This document shows, piece by piece, positions 10,801 to 24,137 of a DNA stretch of 64,000 nucleotides; positions within the stretch are counted from its first letter, which is position 1; every line of letters begins with the position of its first letter. The notes below the pieces were generated by a model, which was given only the letters and a program-made list of their open reading frames with translations, made no database searches and was not told the DNA's origin. The stretch comes from Begonia masoniana. Taxonomy: Eukaryota; Streptophyta; Magnoliopsida; Cucurbitales; Begoniaceae. The DNA lies in the NCBI GenBank assembly GCA_022432975.1, contig CM039505.1, positions 19,519,716 to 19,583,715 of the forward strand. Reading direction: 5' to 3'. The position numbers and the translations under genes are program-made.

Positions 10801-13800
10801 GGGATGATGTGTGTAAAAATGTATTGTTGGTGTTGTCAGAGGTAGAGATATTGAAAGAATTTTTGCCCATTGAATTGAGCAATTCAGAAATCATATTAGG
10901 AATGCAATGGTTGAAATCAATGGGTGATATGAATGTTAATTGGAAGTTGTTAACAATGAAATATAAATTGGGAGATAAAACAGTCATATAAAAGAGGATC
11001 TGAGTTTAGGAAGAACTAAAATATCTTTGAAAGCTACGATGAGAGCAATTAAAAAGAAAAAACAAGGCTTGTTTATAGAACTAAGGAGTTTGGAGACCAA
11101 TATGGCAAAATCTGAAGATAAGAATTCAGAGGTGATAGGAAGAGTTGCTCAAGCAGTTTGAACTTTTGATGAAAATGCCCAGGTGATTACCACCGATTAG
11201 AGAGCACACCATGCAATAATCTTAAAGGAAGGAACTACTCCAATTAATATAAGGCCTTATAGGTATCTAGTAGTCCAAGAAGACGAGATCGAGAAGTTGG
11301 TCTCGAAGATGTTGGATGTGGGATTCGTTCAACCAAATTTGAGTCATTTTTCTAGTCCAATTATTTTTGTGAATAAAAAGAATAATAGTTGGAGATTTTG
11401 TGTGGATTATAGAGCGTTAAATAGAGAAGCAATTAATGATTGGTTTCCGTAAAGAAGGTTATAGCTCTACGTTAAAATTCTGCTTACATAGATCTACGTT
11501 AAAATTTAGTTCTACTTATTATCCTCAAATGAATGGATAATCCAAGGTAGTAAACAGAACGATTGAGACTTATTTGTTGTGTTTTACAGGCGATAATCCA
11601 AAAGCTTGGTCCAAATGCTTTTCATAAGCTGAATTTTGGTTAATCATCATATCATTCAACCATAAAGATGTCTCTTTTAAAGCGGTGTATAAAATAGATC
11701 CACCTTCAATTTTACGGTTGGAAATGTCCAATAGATCGGCTGTATTAGCCATAGACAACCAACGGCATGAGAGAGATGCTATCCTAGAATTGTTGAAATT
11801 TCATTTGGAGCAAGCTCAACTGCAAATGTCAGCAACAACGAACAAGAAATGGAGAAATGTTGAGTTTAAGGAGGGTGATTTTGTTTAGTTAAAAATTCAA
11901 CCGTGCAGACAAAAGACCATTGCTCGACAATTAAATGTCAAACTTTGCCTGCAATATTAAGGCTCGTTCGAAGTTTTAGAACGAATTGAGAAGGTGGCTT
12001 ATAAGTTGTTGTTACCGGCAAAGACCCGAGTTCACGATGTGTTCCATGTTTCTTTATTAAAAGAAGTGAAGGTTGAACTCACTAGTGTCACTTCTCTTGC
12101 TGAAGATTTGTCTAATGATATGGATTGGCAGATTCAACCCGAATTATGTTGGATGTTAAACGTCAATCGGGTGATCCACGTAAGACAACTGTTCTTTTTA
12201 AATGGAAGCATCTTCCAACCTTTGAATCGACATGGGAAGATTATGATCAGATTCGTATGCAATTTCCTAATTTCAACTTTGAGGACGATGTTTTTTTTTG
12301 GGCCGAGAGTAATGGCTAATCCTCCGTTGAGATTTACATCTGTTAGGAGTCGTAAGCTATTGAATATAATAAAAACAGTTACTTAGTGACAGTTGTCAGT
12401 GGAAGGCAGTTGAAAGTAGGGAGGTCATATTATTAGGAATGGGGGAAAACAAGGGGGAATAATGGAGTGGGTAGCGTTGTTGTGGAGAGGAAGGGCACTC
12501 AAAAACCCTTGTACTGTGTGTGACTAGTGGGGAATAGATCTTGCTGCTGTTGTATCGATGGACTGAACTTTAACTTCTCTTTTCTGCCATTCTCAGCCAA
12601 GGCCATTGATGAATATGCCAGTTTTAAGTCCAAGGCAGCTGACTCAAATGACACAGCAGCAAAGGTAGATCCTAGGCTGGAAGCAATCGTGGAGAGAATG
12701 CTGAATAAGTATGTTGCTTAGTATTTTTGTTTACATTTTTACCATTTTTCTTTGAGCGGAAGAATAAATGTATTCAAAGAAACTTGTCAATGTTTTTATT
12801 ATCTTCAAATTGTTGCATTAGGTGTATCATTGATGGAAAATACCAGCAAGCGATGGGAATTGCAATTGAATGCAGGAGATTAGATAAACTGGAGGAGGCA
12901 GTCACAAAGAGTGACAATATTCAAGGAACACTATCTTATTGCATAAACGTTTCCCATACGTTTGTTAACATTCGTGAATATCGGCGTGAGGTAAGGAAAT
13001 TGATAGTTTGATTCATTATTAATTATATATGGGTTTATTTCTTGTGCAATAGGTTGACACATCCTCTCGAGCTGCGTTATTATTTTCACATATCTCTTCA
13101 TTCTAAGTTACATGTTATTACTAGCTTGAGAATACTATGAGAATATTAGGGATTTCTCCTCCATTGAACTGGTGCTTTTTACATCTAGACGATGAATCAT
13201 TTCATGGTACATGCAACATACACGTGCAGTGAGGCAGGAGGTTAACATTATTTTTTCATTCCTTTAGGTGCTACGGCTTCTTGTCCAAGTATACCAAAAA
13301 CTCCCCTCTCCAGATTATTTGAGCATTTGTCAATGTCTCATGTTCTTGGATGAACCTGAAGGGGTTGCTAACATATTGGAAAAGCTTCTTTGCTCAGAAA
13401 ACAAAGATGATGCTCTAGTGGCATTTCAAATAGCATTTGATCTTGTTGAAAATGAACGTCAGGCTTTTCTTTTGAATGTGAGAGATAAGCTTTCAAAGCC
13501 TAAATCTCAGCATTTGGAATTATCTGAGCCAGGATCAATCAATGAAGGTGCTTCTCAAAACGAAAATTCTTCAGCTGCTGTACTTGTTCAAATGGCAGAT
13601 GGATCTTCCAATGTAAATGTCCATCAAGAAGATCCAAAAGTAGTAACATATGCCGAGAGGTTAAAAAAATTGAAGGGTGTTTTATCTGGAGAGACATCAA
13701 TACAATTGACTCTCCAATTCTTATATAGTCACAACAAGTGAGGCTTTTTTTTTTTACTGTTTTTTTGGTACCATCATCAAATGTCTCTTTATTTTTTAGA

Positions 13801-16748
13801 TCACGTAAAACTTTTATTTTTACTTATAGGTCGGATCTACTTATTTTAAAGACCATAAAGCAGTCTGTGGAGATGAGGAATAGTGTCTGTCACAGTGCAA
13901 CAATATATGCTAATGCAATTATGCATGCTGGAACGACAGTGGACACATTTCTCAGGGAGAACTTGGTCTGTCAGATCTCGGATTTACATATTTTTTTCCT
14001 TCCCTTGTTATTCAATCTGTGCTTTTGAGATTCATATTTATTGTTGTGGGACCTTTAAACTCAGGACTGGTTGAGCAGAGCCACAAACTGGGCAAAATTC
14101 AGTGCTACAGCTGGGTTGGGCGTTATTCACCGTGGCCATTTGCAGCAGGGGAGATCACTTATGGCACCCTACTTGCCTCAGGGTGGGGGTGGTGGTGGTG
14201 GCAGCCCATACTCAGAGGGTGGTGCTCTCTATGCATTGGGTCTTATTCATGCAAACCATGGTGAAGGAATTAAACAATTTCTTCGTGAAAGCCTAAGTAG
14301 CACAAATGTAGAGGTATGTTTGCTTATAGCTTAGCATACATTTGTGTGGTTAAGGAAATAAATTCTATCTCCTGATTTTTGTGGATACAGGTTATACAAA
14401 ATGGTGCTTGCTTGGGTCTTGGATTAGCCACTTTAGGGACAGCTGATGAAGATATCTATGATGACCTCAAGAATGTGCTCTACACAGACAGTGCTGTTGC
14501 AGGTGAAGCTGCTGGAATCAGTATGGGTTTACTTATGGTTGGTACTGCAAGTGAGAAGGCAAGTGAGATGCTTGTTTATGCACATGAAACACAGCATGAG
14601 AAAATTATCAGGCAAGTTAGGACGTGTAAATTTTTTTTCCCAAGTGTCAGCATCTTCTAGATTTTCTGAGTGCTTTTTTCAAATTTTAAGAAACACTTTC
14701 CAATTTTTAGGGGTTTAGCATTGGGAATAGGCCTTACAGTTTATGGTAGAGAGGAAGACGCAGACACGTTAATTGAGCAGATGACTCGAGATCAAGATCC
14801 TATACTTCGTTATGGTGGTATGTATGCATTGGCACTTGCCTATGGAGGGACTGCAAACAATAAGGCAATCCGACAGCTGCTGCACTTTGCTGTGTCAGAT
14901 GTCAGTGACGATGTTAGGAGAACAGCTGTTTTAGCTCTCGGGTTTGTTTTATACTCTGAGCCTGAGCAGGTTAGGGCTTTAAACTTTATTCTGCTAATGC
15001 TTGTTTTAGCTGCTATTTTCAGTGAAATTTTTTGTGAGTTCTGTTTTTTCAATCTCTGCCTGGTGTCCACCATCTCACTATAGTGGGTAATATATATGTG
15101 TATATATATATTAACCACTATATATATATATATCATGTGTGTGTGCATCTGTTCGTTAAGTATGTATGTTCCCAGGTATATATATATAGATGTTAGGCAT
15201 TTATTTGACTGGAGTGTATATCTGCAGACTCCCCGCATTGTATCTCTTCTTTCGGAGTCTTACAACCCACATGTAAGATATGGTGCAGCTCTTGCTGTAG
15301 GCATTTCCTGTGCGGGTACTGGCCTGAGTGAGGCTATATCATTGCTCGAGCCTCTTACATCAGATGTTGTTGATTTTGTTCGACAAGGTGCACTTATTGC
15401 CATGGCTATGGTCATGGTCCAGATTAGTGAAGCTAGTGATTCTCGTGTTGGAGCTTTCAGGTATCATAAAAACATGTTTTTCTTTTTTTAATCAGTTATT
15501 AGGCTCTTCAGTTGATTCTTCTAATTATCTTTTTATGTAGGCGACAACTGGAGAAAATAATTTTAGATAAGCATGAAGACACGATGAGCAAGATGGGGGC
15601 AATCTTAGCATCAGGAATTCTTGATGCTGGTGGGAGGAATGTGACTATAAAATTGCAATCCAAGACGAAACATGACAAGGTCACTGCTGTTGTTGGTCTT
15701 GCAGTTTTCAGCCAGTTTTGGTACTGGTATCCCCTTATCTATTTCATTAGCTTGGCTTTCTCACCCACAGCTTTTATTGGACTAAACTATGACTTGAAAG
15801 TTCCGAGGTTTGAATTCTTGTCACATGCTAAACCTTCCCTTTTTGAGTATCCTAAACCAACTATCTCGCCAACCACTACTTCAACTAGTAAAACTTCCCA
15901 CTGCGGTTCTTTCAACATCAGCAAAGGCAAAGGCTAGGGCTAAAAAAGAAGCGGATAACAAAGCCACTTCTGAGAAGACTTCTAGAGCCGAGTCTTCATC
16001 AGCTGGTCTCAATGCGGCAAAAGGAAAAGCCTCTACCGAAAAGGATGCTAACTCTATGCAGGCAAGTATTCAAATGATTTCTGTTTGATAGGAGCATAAA
16101 TCTTATTTGTGTTTGTGCGTCGTGAGGATTATCTCATTGTCCAACAGTATTTAGCTTTTTGTTCAGTTATACATTTTGAATTTGTTAATCTCTTCGATGA
16201 ACTTGACCGTTATTTTTTTGAATAAATAATTTGGATGGTTCTTTGGCCATTTAGGGTAATGGCATAGAGCTTGAGTTGTTAGATTGAATATTTCTTCTTT
16301 TTTTCAGGAGTGTCATGCTCTGTAGTTTAGACATAGCTTACAACGTTAAATGGAGAAAAAAGCAGAACATATAAAATAAAATGAGAGAATACATGATATT
16401 CTCATCTTTTCTTCTTTTGGCAGGTTGATAACCCACCGGAGAAGAAATCAGAACCCGAGCCTTCTTTTGAGATCCTGACAAATCCAGCCAGAGTGGTTCC
16501 CTCTCAAGAAAAGTTCATCAAATATTTGGAAGAAAGCAGATATGTGCCGGTTAAGTTAGCACCTTCAGGGTTTGTTCTACTGAAGGACTTGAGATCCGAT
16601 GAGCCAGAGGTGCTCTCTCTCACGGATACGCCATCATCTGCCACGTCACCTGCTGGAGGATCAGTGGCGGGACAACAGGGCTCTGCTTCAGCCATGTCGG
16701 TCGACGAAGAACCACAGGCCACCTCAGCCATTTGAATACACCTCTTGA
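7891..16748 (+). CDS. RPN2: 26S proteasome non-ATPase regulatory subunit 1 (RPN2/PSMD1), 13 exons, three +1 frame breaks
   Basis: RPN2 is the large PC-repeat scaffold of the proteasome base and docks the ubiquitin receptor RPN13. Exons inferred from splice sites and plant RPN2 conservation: 7891-8033, 8760-8830, 9192-9297, 12597-12708, 12822-12990, 13268-13737, 13830-13965, 14065-14313, 14391-14611, 14711-14969, 15228-15460, 15541-16061, 16424-16748. The start reads [17 protein letters not shown]. Conserved PC-repeat blocks such as [19 protein letters not shown] (exon 10) and [19 protein letters not shown] (exon 11) are intact. The introns after exons 9 and 12 use GC donors (AG|GCAAGT). Exon 2 has one extra base (stop at 8788-8790), exon 12 one extra A near 15888-15893, and exon 13 one extra G at 16717-16718. 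The last of these hides the conserved C-terminus, which ends PFEYTS at 16748; as written the frame ends at 16735. Identity is certain; whether it is functional is not. Confidence 0.92.
9501..12560 (+). mobile_element. decayed Reina-like chromovirus inside RPN2 intron 3
   Basis: Diverged direct repeats (about 9501-9821 and 12313-12560, the right one truncated) flank a degenerate internal region. The first is followed by a primer-site-like TGGTATCGGAG at 9825-9835. The insertion makes intron 3 3.3 kb long, in the same orientation as RPN2. No clean target duplication could be identified. Stops, frameshifts and an internal deletion show an old copy. Confidence 0.85.
10359..12319 (+). pseudogene. 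degenerate gag-pol of the intron 3 retroelement
   Basis: Recognisable pieces in order: a gag zinc-knuckle remnant [17 protein letters not shown] (about 10440-10490); a protease-like [12 protein letters not shown] (about 10688-10722); a reverse-transcriptase fragment with [12 protein letters not shown] followed by [11 protein letters not shown] (about 11350-11430); then a jump to the integrase region near 11500 (YYPQMNG, then a stop). At the end come a GPY/F-type stretch [19 protein letters not shown] (11990-12050) and a chromodomain [19 protein letters not shown] (12190-12250). Most of reverse transcriptase, RNase H and integrase is deleted, and stops are frequent. Confidence 0.8.
15091..15190. 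repeat. TA-rich microsatellite in RPN2 intron 10
   Basis: Interrupted runs of TATATA and TGTGTG between exons 10 and 11. Probably of no functional consequence. Confidence 0.8.
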
Positions 16749-19360
16749 TTCATGCATAGATGCATTGACACGATAAACTTATTTGGCTTGATCAGGCTGC
16801 TTTTACTGATTGTGTTGTTGTTATGGCGCATCTGAGGAAATGAAATCTGATTTTTTGTCAACTTTTCTTTTTTGCAATTATATGAAATTAGTAGGATGGG
16901 AAAGACGAAGGTGAAATGAAAGATCTCTCAGGGATGGAATATTCTCCAAGACTTTTTGCTGCATTTTGGCCACATAGCAGGTTCTAGATGGACCTTTTTT
17001 TTCCTTTGATCTTCTGTAACCCATTGAATTGTGATGGATTATAGGGATGAGATTTCACCACTCTGTTTCAGGGTACTCACAAAATTGTGACCATCACAAG
17101 CTTCAGGAGGAGCTGCAAAAGTGAAAACCACTACGTTCACTGCCTCCTTTGCTGATAGAGCAGCAGAAGGCAGGTACGACTATGAATATTTTTCTGCAAA
17201 TGGAGAATAAGGGTTTTATTCAATTCAATTCACTCTCTATTCTTTATTCTTGAGGTGTCAAGCATTGATTTGTACCATTTAACTATTTGTAATTTATTAT
17301 ATTAATTGCGCCGATAAATATTTGTCACGTCGAGAAATTATAATTAACAAGTAAGAATAGAGTGAGAACGTAACATTTTATACTATCTCTCTGGCTTTGG
17401 AAGTGACAACATTTTTGAGTTTAGATTCAAGGGGAGCGTAGAGATGAGAATGACATTGCAACTTCAAGTGATCTAGTAAATATGTTGGGTAAGTGTAAGA
17501 AATTGGATTATGAACTTAAAAGAGTTTGTTTACACACTTTACAAGAAAAGAGTTGGGTGTCTTGGATTAGAGTGCTGCATTTGAGGATGTGTTCTAGAAG
17601 TGGGTAGAACCTGACCATAATTGTGGTTGAACTAGAATTGAAGGTTCGATCTAGGTCCATTCTGGTCCTTCCCTTACGAGATCTATTGTGTTCAACGATT
17701 TGATTCACGGTTTTGGGTACGAAAAACTGTTGAATCTGAATTTAGCCATGGTTCACAAAATCTAACTCAAAACTCAATTTAATTCATTATTGGGTCTGAG
17801 TTCAATCTAGATTTAGTAAAATCTATCCTAACGGAATTTTAAATTTATATAATTTGAGGGTAATTAACAAAATACAGTCTTAAATTATGAGATCATTAAC
17901 AAACTCGTGCTTCAATGGTCTGATAACAAATCAATACTTGTCCTGTTTTCCTTTAAAATTTCTGGTGTGGGCTCCAGCGCAGTTATGCGGGCTTCTGCGT
18001 GCGAGATCTTACACGTAAGGCGTGGAAGCCCGCACCATAGATCTTTGGCGAAAGAAGACTGCATTTATAAACTAAGGAAAACCTTGTCAAAAAGCATACT
18101 CGAATCAAGATATGTGACCATCGCAGCAAAATTGAAGTAGAAAGAAGCTCCAGAGCGCTAGAGCTTTTGGTAGTAATTGTTGAAGGCGAAAGAGGCGTGA
18201 TCCTTTAGAGTGTTTGGCAGAAAACATATATTTTGGTGTAATCTGATCCTCCCTCTCTGCAAGCCAAAAACCAAAAGCTGATACCTTCCTTCTCCACAAA
18301 AAACATATACTTTTAAGAACCCTTGCATGGAACGTTAATCAACATTTCTCTCTAATATTCATATGGGTTTCTATTCTTCTTCTTCTTTCTGCCAATCAAC
18401 TTCACCTCCAGCAGGCGCCTTCAATGACTCTAATTTGCAGGCAACAATGGCAGATATGCAAACGAGATTGTACTATGAGTTTGTGATTTTACTTCAGATG
18501 TTGAACAACACAAGCCAACTGAGAAGACGAGCTATCAAAATCTTCAATTTCTGCATATCATTTGGAGGAGTGCTCAGCCTCGCGTGGTTGCCCCCAAGGA
18601 ATTGTGCGGGAGCCGGTGATAAAAAATGTTCTCAGGCACAGGGTCATGCGCCTTAAGTGCATGCTCTCGCACGTGGAGCTTGCGAAATTGTGCAGGAGCC
18701 TACATGAAGAACTTTTTAACGAAAAATTGGATGACGATGGTTGGTTTGTTAACCGACCATAGTTCAAGCACGATTTTGTTAACGAACATAGGTTAAGAAC
18801 GAGTTTGTCAATGACCTTATAATCTAAGGTTTTTTTTTTAATTACTCTATATTTTAATAAAATTAATTTTTATTCTTATTTTAGAACACAATTGGAACTT
18901 AACCATGTCTTATAGTTTGGTAAGTTTTAGTTTGTAATATCAAAACTTAGTATCATTAGATTATGGTTTGGTTTGACTGGACCTAAAAACGGGGTCTTTG
19001 GCATTGTCCACCCTCAATTGACCAAAAGTAACTAATTACAACTTTCAAATTCTCATCTTTTATGATGCAATTAAAAAATGTATGGGTTCAAACACGAAAC
19101 TTATCGGTGCTTCGATTAAGAGTTTCTTTTCTTGTATGCAAGTTTTAAGATTTTCTACGTATCAATTTGTTGTATGTTGACAAGTAATTAAATTTGTAGA
19201 AAATTATTAGTTTTAATTACCTACTTAAATCATTTTCTTACCAAATTTATTCTAAATTAAGCAAGTTTTTAGATCATTTAATTAGAAATAAATAATAGAC
19301 ATATTTACCAATTTGCCCCTACTATTGATTCTTATTTTTTAAATTTTGGGAAAAATAAAA
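16749..19360. other. RPN2 3' UTR and intergenic spacer
   Basis: The first 150-250 bp are the likely RPN2 3' UTR. Positions 17086-17190 hold a short open frame of coding-like character (SGGAAKVKTTTFTASFADRA) that I cannot assign. Positions 17950-18130 and 18360-18760 are less AT-rich with short open frames lacking recognisable motifs. The rest is AT-rich with nothing identified. Confidence 0.5.
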
Positions 19361-19498
19361 ATGGGCTGAGGCCCAAACATCAGATTTCAGTTCTCTCGCT
19401 CCACTCTTTCCTGTTCTATAAAATCTTTCACAGACAGCCTCCTCAGAACAAAACCCTAGAAAACAGCCGCTGAGGGTTTGCGAGTTGAAGAGGTAGGT
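19361..19498 (+). promoter_or_regulatory. RPL13A promoter: site II pair, TATA-like box, telo-box
   Basis: ATGGGCTGAGGCCCAAA at 19361-19377 holds a head-to-head pair of site II (TGGGCC/T) elements. A TATAAAAT lies at 19417-19424, and AAAACCCTAG (telo-box) at 19450-19459, near the expected transcription start. Site II plus telo-box is the established signature of plant ribosomal-protein gene promoters and fits the gene that follows. Confidence 0.8.
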
Positions 19499-21226
<1,728 letters not shown>

Positions 21227-22548
21227 TCCATTTCTATTGTGGTTTTGTGACTGCAATGACTGGAGAATTGAGTTCCAGGTCTTTTCAATTTGTTTCCATT
21301 TCATCTGCATCGCCCTTATGTCCTCATATTTATATGCTTACTAGATTATTTAAGTTGGTTAAAATTTTGGTTGCCTTCAAATTAATGGTGAGCAAAACTA
21401 AAACTGGAAATGATTTGCTAAAATATTAGTTCTAGATGTAGAGGTGAAAAGTAAGTGTGTTTAAAATGTCGGTTCAATCTGGTTCTCACCGTGATAGGAA
21501 TCAGACCCAGTTTTGGAAGAGTGGATCACGGTTTTGTGGGGAAAATTTGAACAGTAAATTTCAACTCTAATTTAGTTTAAATTCGGCTTAAATCTCAAAC
21601 AATCAACCCAAATACAGAAATTTGGGCACAAGCCCATCCCAACACTTAAAGTTGTAATTTTTTTAAATAAATTATTATTATTTGTAAATAAATACGTGAA
21701 ATAATCTTCTACGCTGGTTCTAGTTTGGAGCGGTTTGGTTCGCTTTTAGCCCTTACTCTTAGCGTCGCTTTTTAATCTTTGGCATCAGATCTTCCTTTTT
21801 CATGAAATAGTTCTACATGGCCCAGCCCCGCTCCGACGCCTCAACTGCAAAACATCAAGTTTTGGTTACGTCAGCTGGCAACAATGGCCTTCAAACTGGT
21901 CTTGGAAGTTTTGGTTACGCGGGATACAGCCTTTTATTTAGAATTAGACCCAAGTTTGGTATTAAGTTAGGCCGGACCAGACTGAGCCTGGACGGGCCTG
22001 TCAATCTTGGGCAGAAAGAAGAGGGTGACTCTATCTTACTTATACATGTTTGAAAAAGTAGACAATCTTTTCTTTTATGCTGATTAATATCATGGTTCTA
22101 CTTATCACAAGAGTTTTATTATTAATTGGTGTAATTAATGTTTATAATTTCTTTTAATTAGTACATCGTTTAATATGTAACACGTTAGTGTTACATTTAA
22201 AAATATAAAATGTGTATAATTAAAAAGTACATATAACATTATTATAATATTATTATACTCCAAATCAAGGAATAATTGGAGTTGGATCTGAAATTGACCA
22301 GTTAATGTCATTTTATCCAGGCACTTAATGCACTCTTTAAACACGACATAATCTATTTCATTTCTTAAAATAATTTTAAAAAGAATATAATTAAAAAAAG
22401 GTTTTTTTTTTTTAAAAAAAAACCCTAAAGTAAGGATTGGTGGTAAAAAAATCCTTAAAAAATACTATTCATTGAGTAAAACCTTAAAGTATCGAAAACA
22501 TGCGATTTCAACCTCGCAGGGAGGGTGAGGAGGTTGTCCTCAGTTACC
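21227..22548. other. RPL13A 3' UTR and AT-rich spacer
   Basis: The 3' UTR probably covers the first 150-250 bp. The open frame at 21817-22053 has no recognisable domain. Positions 22080-22470 are very AT-rich with A and T runs. Nothing else is identified. Confidence 0.5.
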
Positions 22549-22928
22549 GAGTACGGCCGGTCCAGCTAGACTGACCGTACTGGACTCATTTTGTAATTTT
22601 TTGCAAAATATGGAGGCCGAGTACGGCTGGTAGGAGGACCAGCCGTCCTCCTATGGGTAAAACCCGTGACTTTTGTCACGGGTTTTGTCATTTAGTGCTG
22701 AGTACGGCCAGTCCAAATGGACCGGCCGTACTCGGAGGATAAAAACTCATGACAATAGTCACGGGCCGCGTCCTCTCCACTGTAAAACCCGTGACTAGGG
22801 TCACGGGGTCCGTCCTCTAGTGGGGTGAGTATGGCCGGTCCACTGGACCAGTCGTACTCGCAGCACTAGAGGACGCGGCCCATGAGTATTTTTTCCCGTC
22901 GAGTACAACTGGTCCAGATGGACCGGCC
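22549..22928. repeat. array of seven to eight palindromes (GAGTACGGCCGGTCCA family)
   Basis: Four units are built on GAGTACGGCCGGTCCA followed by its complement (22549-22582, 22700-22733, 22827-22859 and half a unit at 22900-22928). The second has 16-bp arms with one mismatch. Others use different arms: ACGGCTGGT/ACCAGCCGT (22623-22631/22638-22646) and AAAACCCGTGAC with a TTTT loop (22659-22686), the latter echoed near 22785-22807. CGTCCTCTAGTG/CACTAGAGGACG (about 22812-22875) encloses another palindrome. GC content is well above the flanks. The array is about 470 bp upstream of the transposon-type gene at 23401. Confidence 0.85.
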
Positions 22929-23390
22929 AAAGCCCCCACCGCGGCTTTGAAAAATCCCACCTCCCTTCCTCACTCTTCAATTTTCATCGATTCTCTCAAT
23001 TCTCTCATTCCTCACTCCTCTTCAGTTTTCATAGATTCTCTCAATTCTCTCCATCTTTTCGTATTTCCACTAATATTTTTTTGCGTTCACCTAGCAAGTA
23101 CGAATGTTGTTTTATCATTTACTTTAGACATATTGTTTATGCATTGTATTTTTATTATTTATATCAAAAATCTGAAAATATGAATATTTTAATTTATGTT
23201 TATTTATTTAAATAATTTCAAATATTTCTAATAGTTTTTTTAATACTTTTAAATATTTCTAATGTTTATTTATTTAAATAATAAATATTTCTAATACTTT
23301 TTTTCAATTACCGATGATTTTTTTCTCGTTTAGCGTACTCTACACGTTTTAACTTTAAAAACTAAATTTTATTTTTACGTGAACTTGACA
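22929..23390. other. AT-rich leader region of the 23.4-kb gene
   Basis: Contains a short duplication around CACTCTTCAATTTTCATCG (22970-23045), then AT-rich sequence with repeated AAATATTTCTAAT. It ends in TTGACAG at 23384-23390, which looks like a 3' splice site just before the long ORF. Confidence 0.45.
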
Positions 23391-24137
23391 GGATCTTACC
23401 ATGAAATTTTTGTCCCAAGATTGCCAGAGAAAGTTTGAGCAAGATATGCGAAAACGCTCAATAAACTTTTGCATGCATGTAGACTTTAGCGGTTGGGAGT
23501 CGTTGGGCATCAAAGAGATGTTTGAGAACATCGGCCTAAACGGGATTAATGCATTGACAGGCGAGACGTGCAAGAGAATAGTTCGCTTGTTCTACGCCAA
23601 ACTGAGAGCGGCCGGGACAAATGGAGTTTTAACTGGTTTGAGGATGTACATTTTTTTGTTTGAATTTTTGATACGGGCAGAGCAAGTGAATGAAGTCCTG
23701 GGGTTTAACATAGAAGGGGCGGAGCGATATTACCATGCTTCTCGAGACTGCCCTTTTTTTACATTGCCCGATGGAGTAGAGTTCCTACGGCAAATTCACT
23801 GTTATCTGACCATTGGGGCGTTCGTGAAGCCAGGAGCGAACGAGTTGAATGTTAGAGGTCGGGTTCTCCAAAACTTGCTCGCCCACACTCTTCTGTTGCG
23901 AGAGGGCCATCGAAATCACGTGAGCTGCATAGACCTCTATGTCATGGAGAAGCTGTGCAACAAGAAGCCTTTTGACCCTGGTTTCTTGACTTTAAATCAC
24001 ATGCGTGAGGTAGGGAGGGCACCCACGACTAATCTCTCATACGGGGCATTGATTCTGAAGCTCGTCGTGCGAGCTGGGATTCGCATACCGCTTGGAGAGC
24101 AGATAATCCCCCGTAGATCTATCGATGTATTTGACAC

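Noticed and set aside
18363..18762. Small genes in the RPN2-RPL13A spacer
   Set aside because: Short overlapping frames without recognisable motifs or promoter features.
21817..22053. 78-codon frame as a gene
   Set aside because: No recognisable domain; composition like its non-coding surroundings.
22549..22928. CRISPR-like or satellite array
   Set aside because: Units are palindromes of differing sequence and spacing in a plant nuclear context, without regular spacers.
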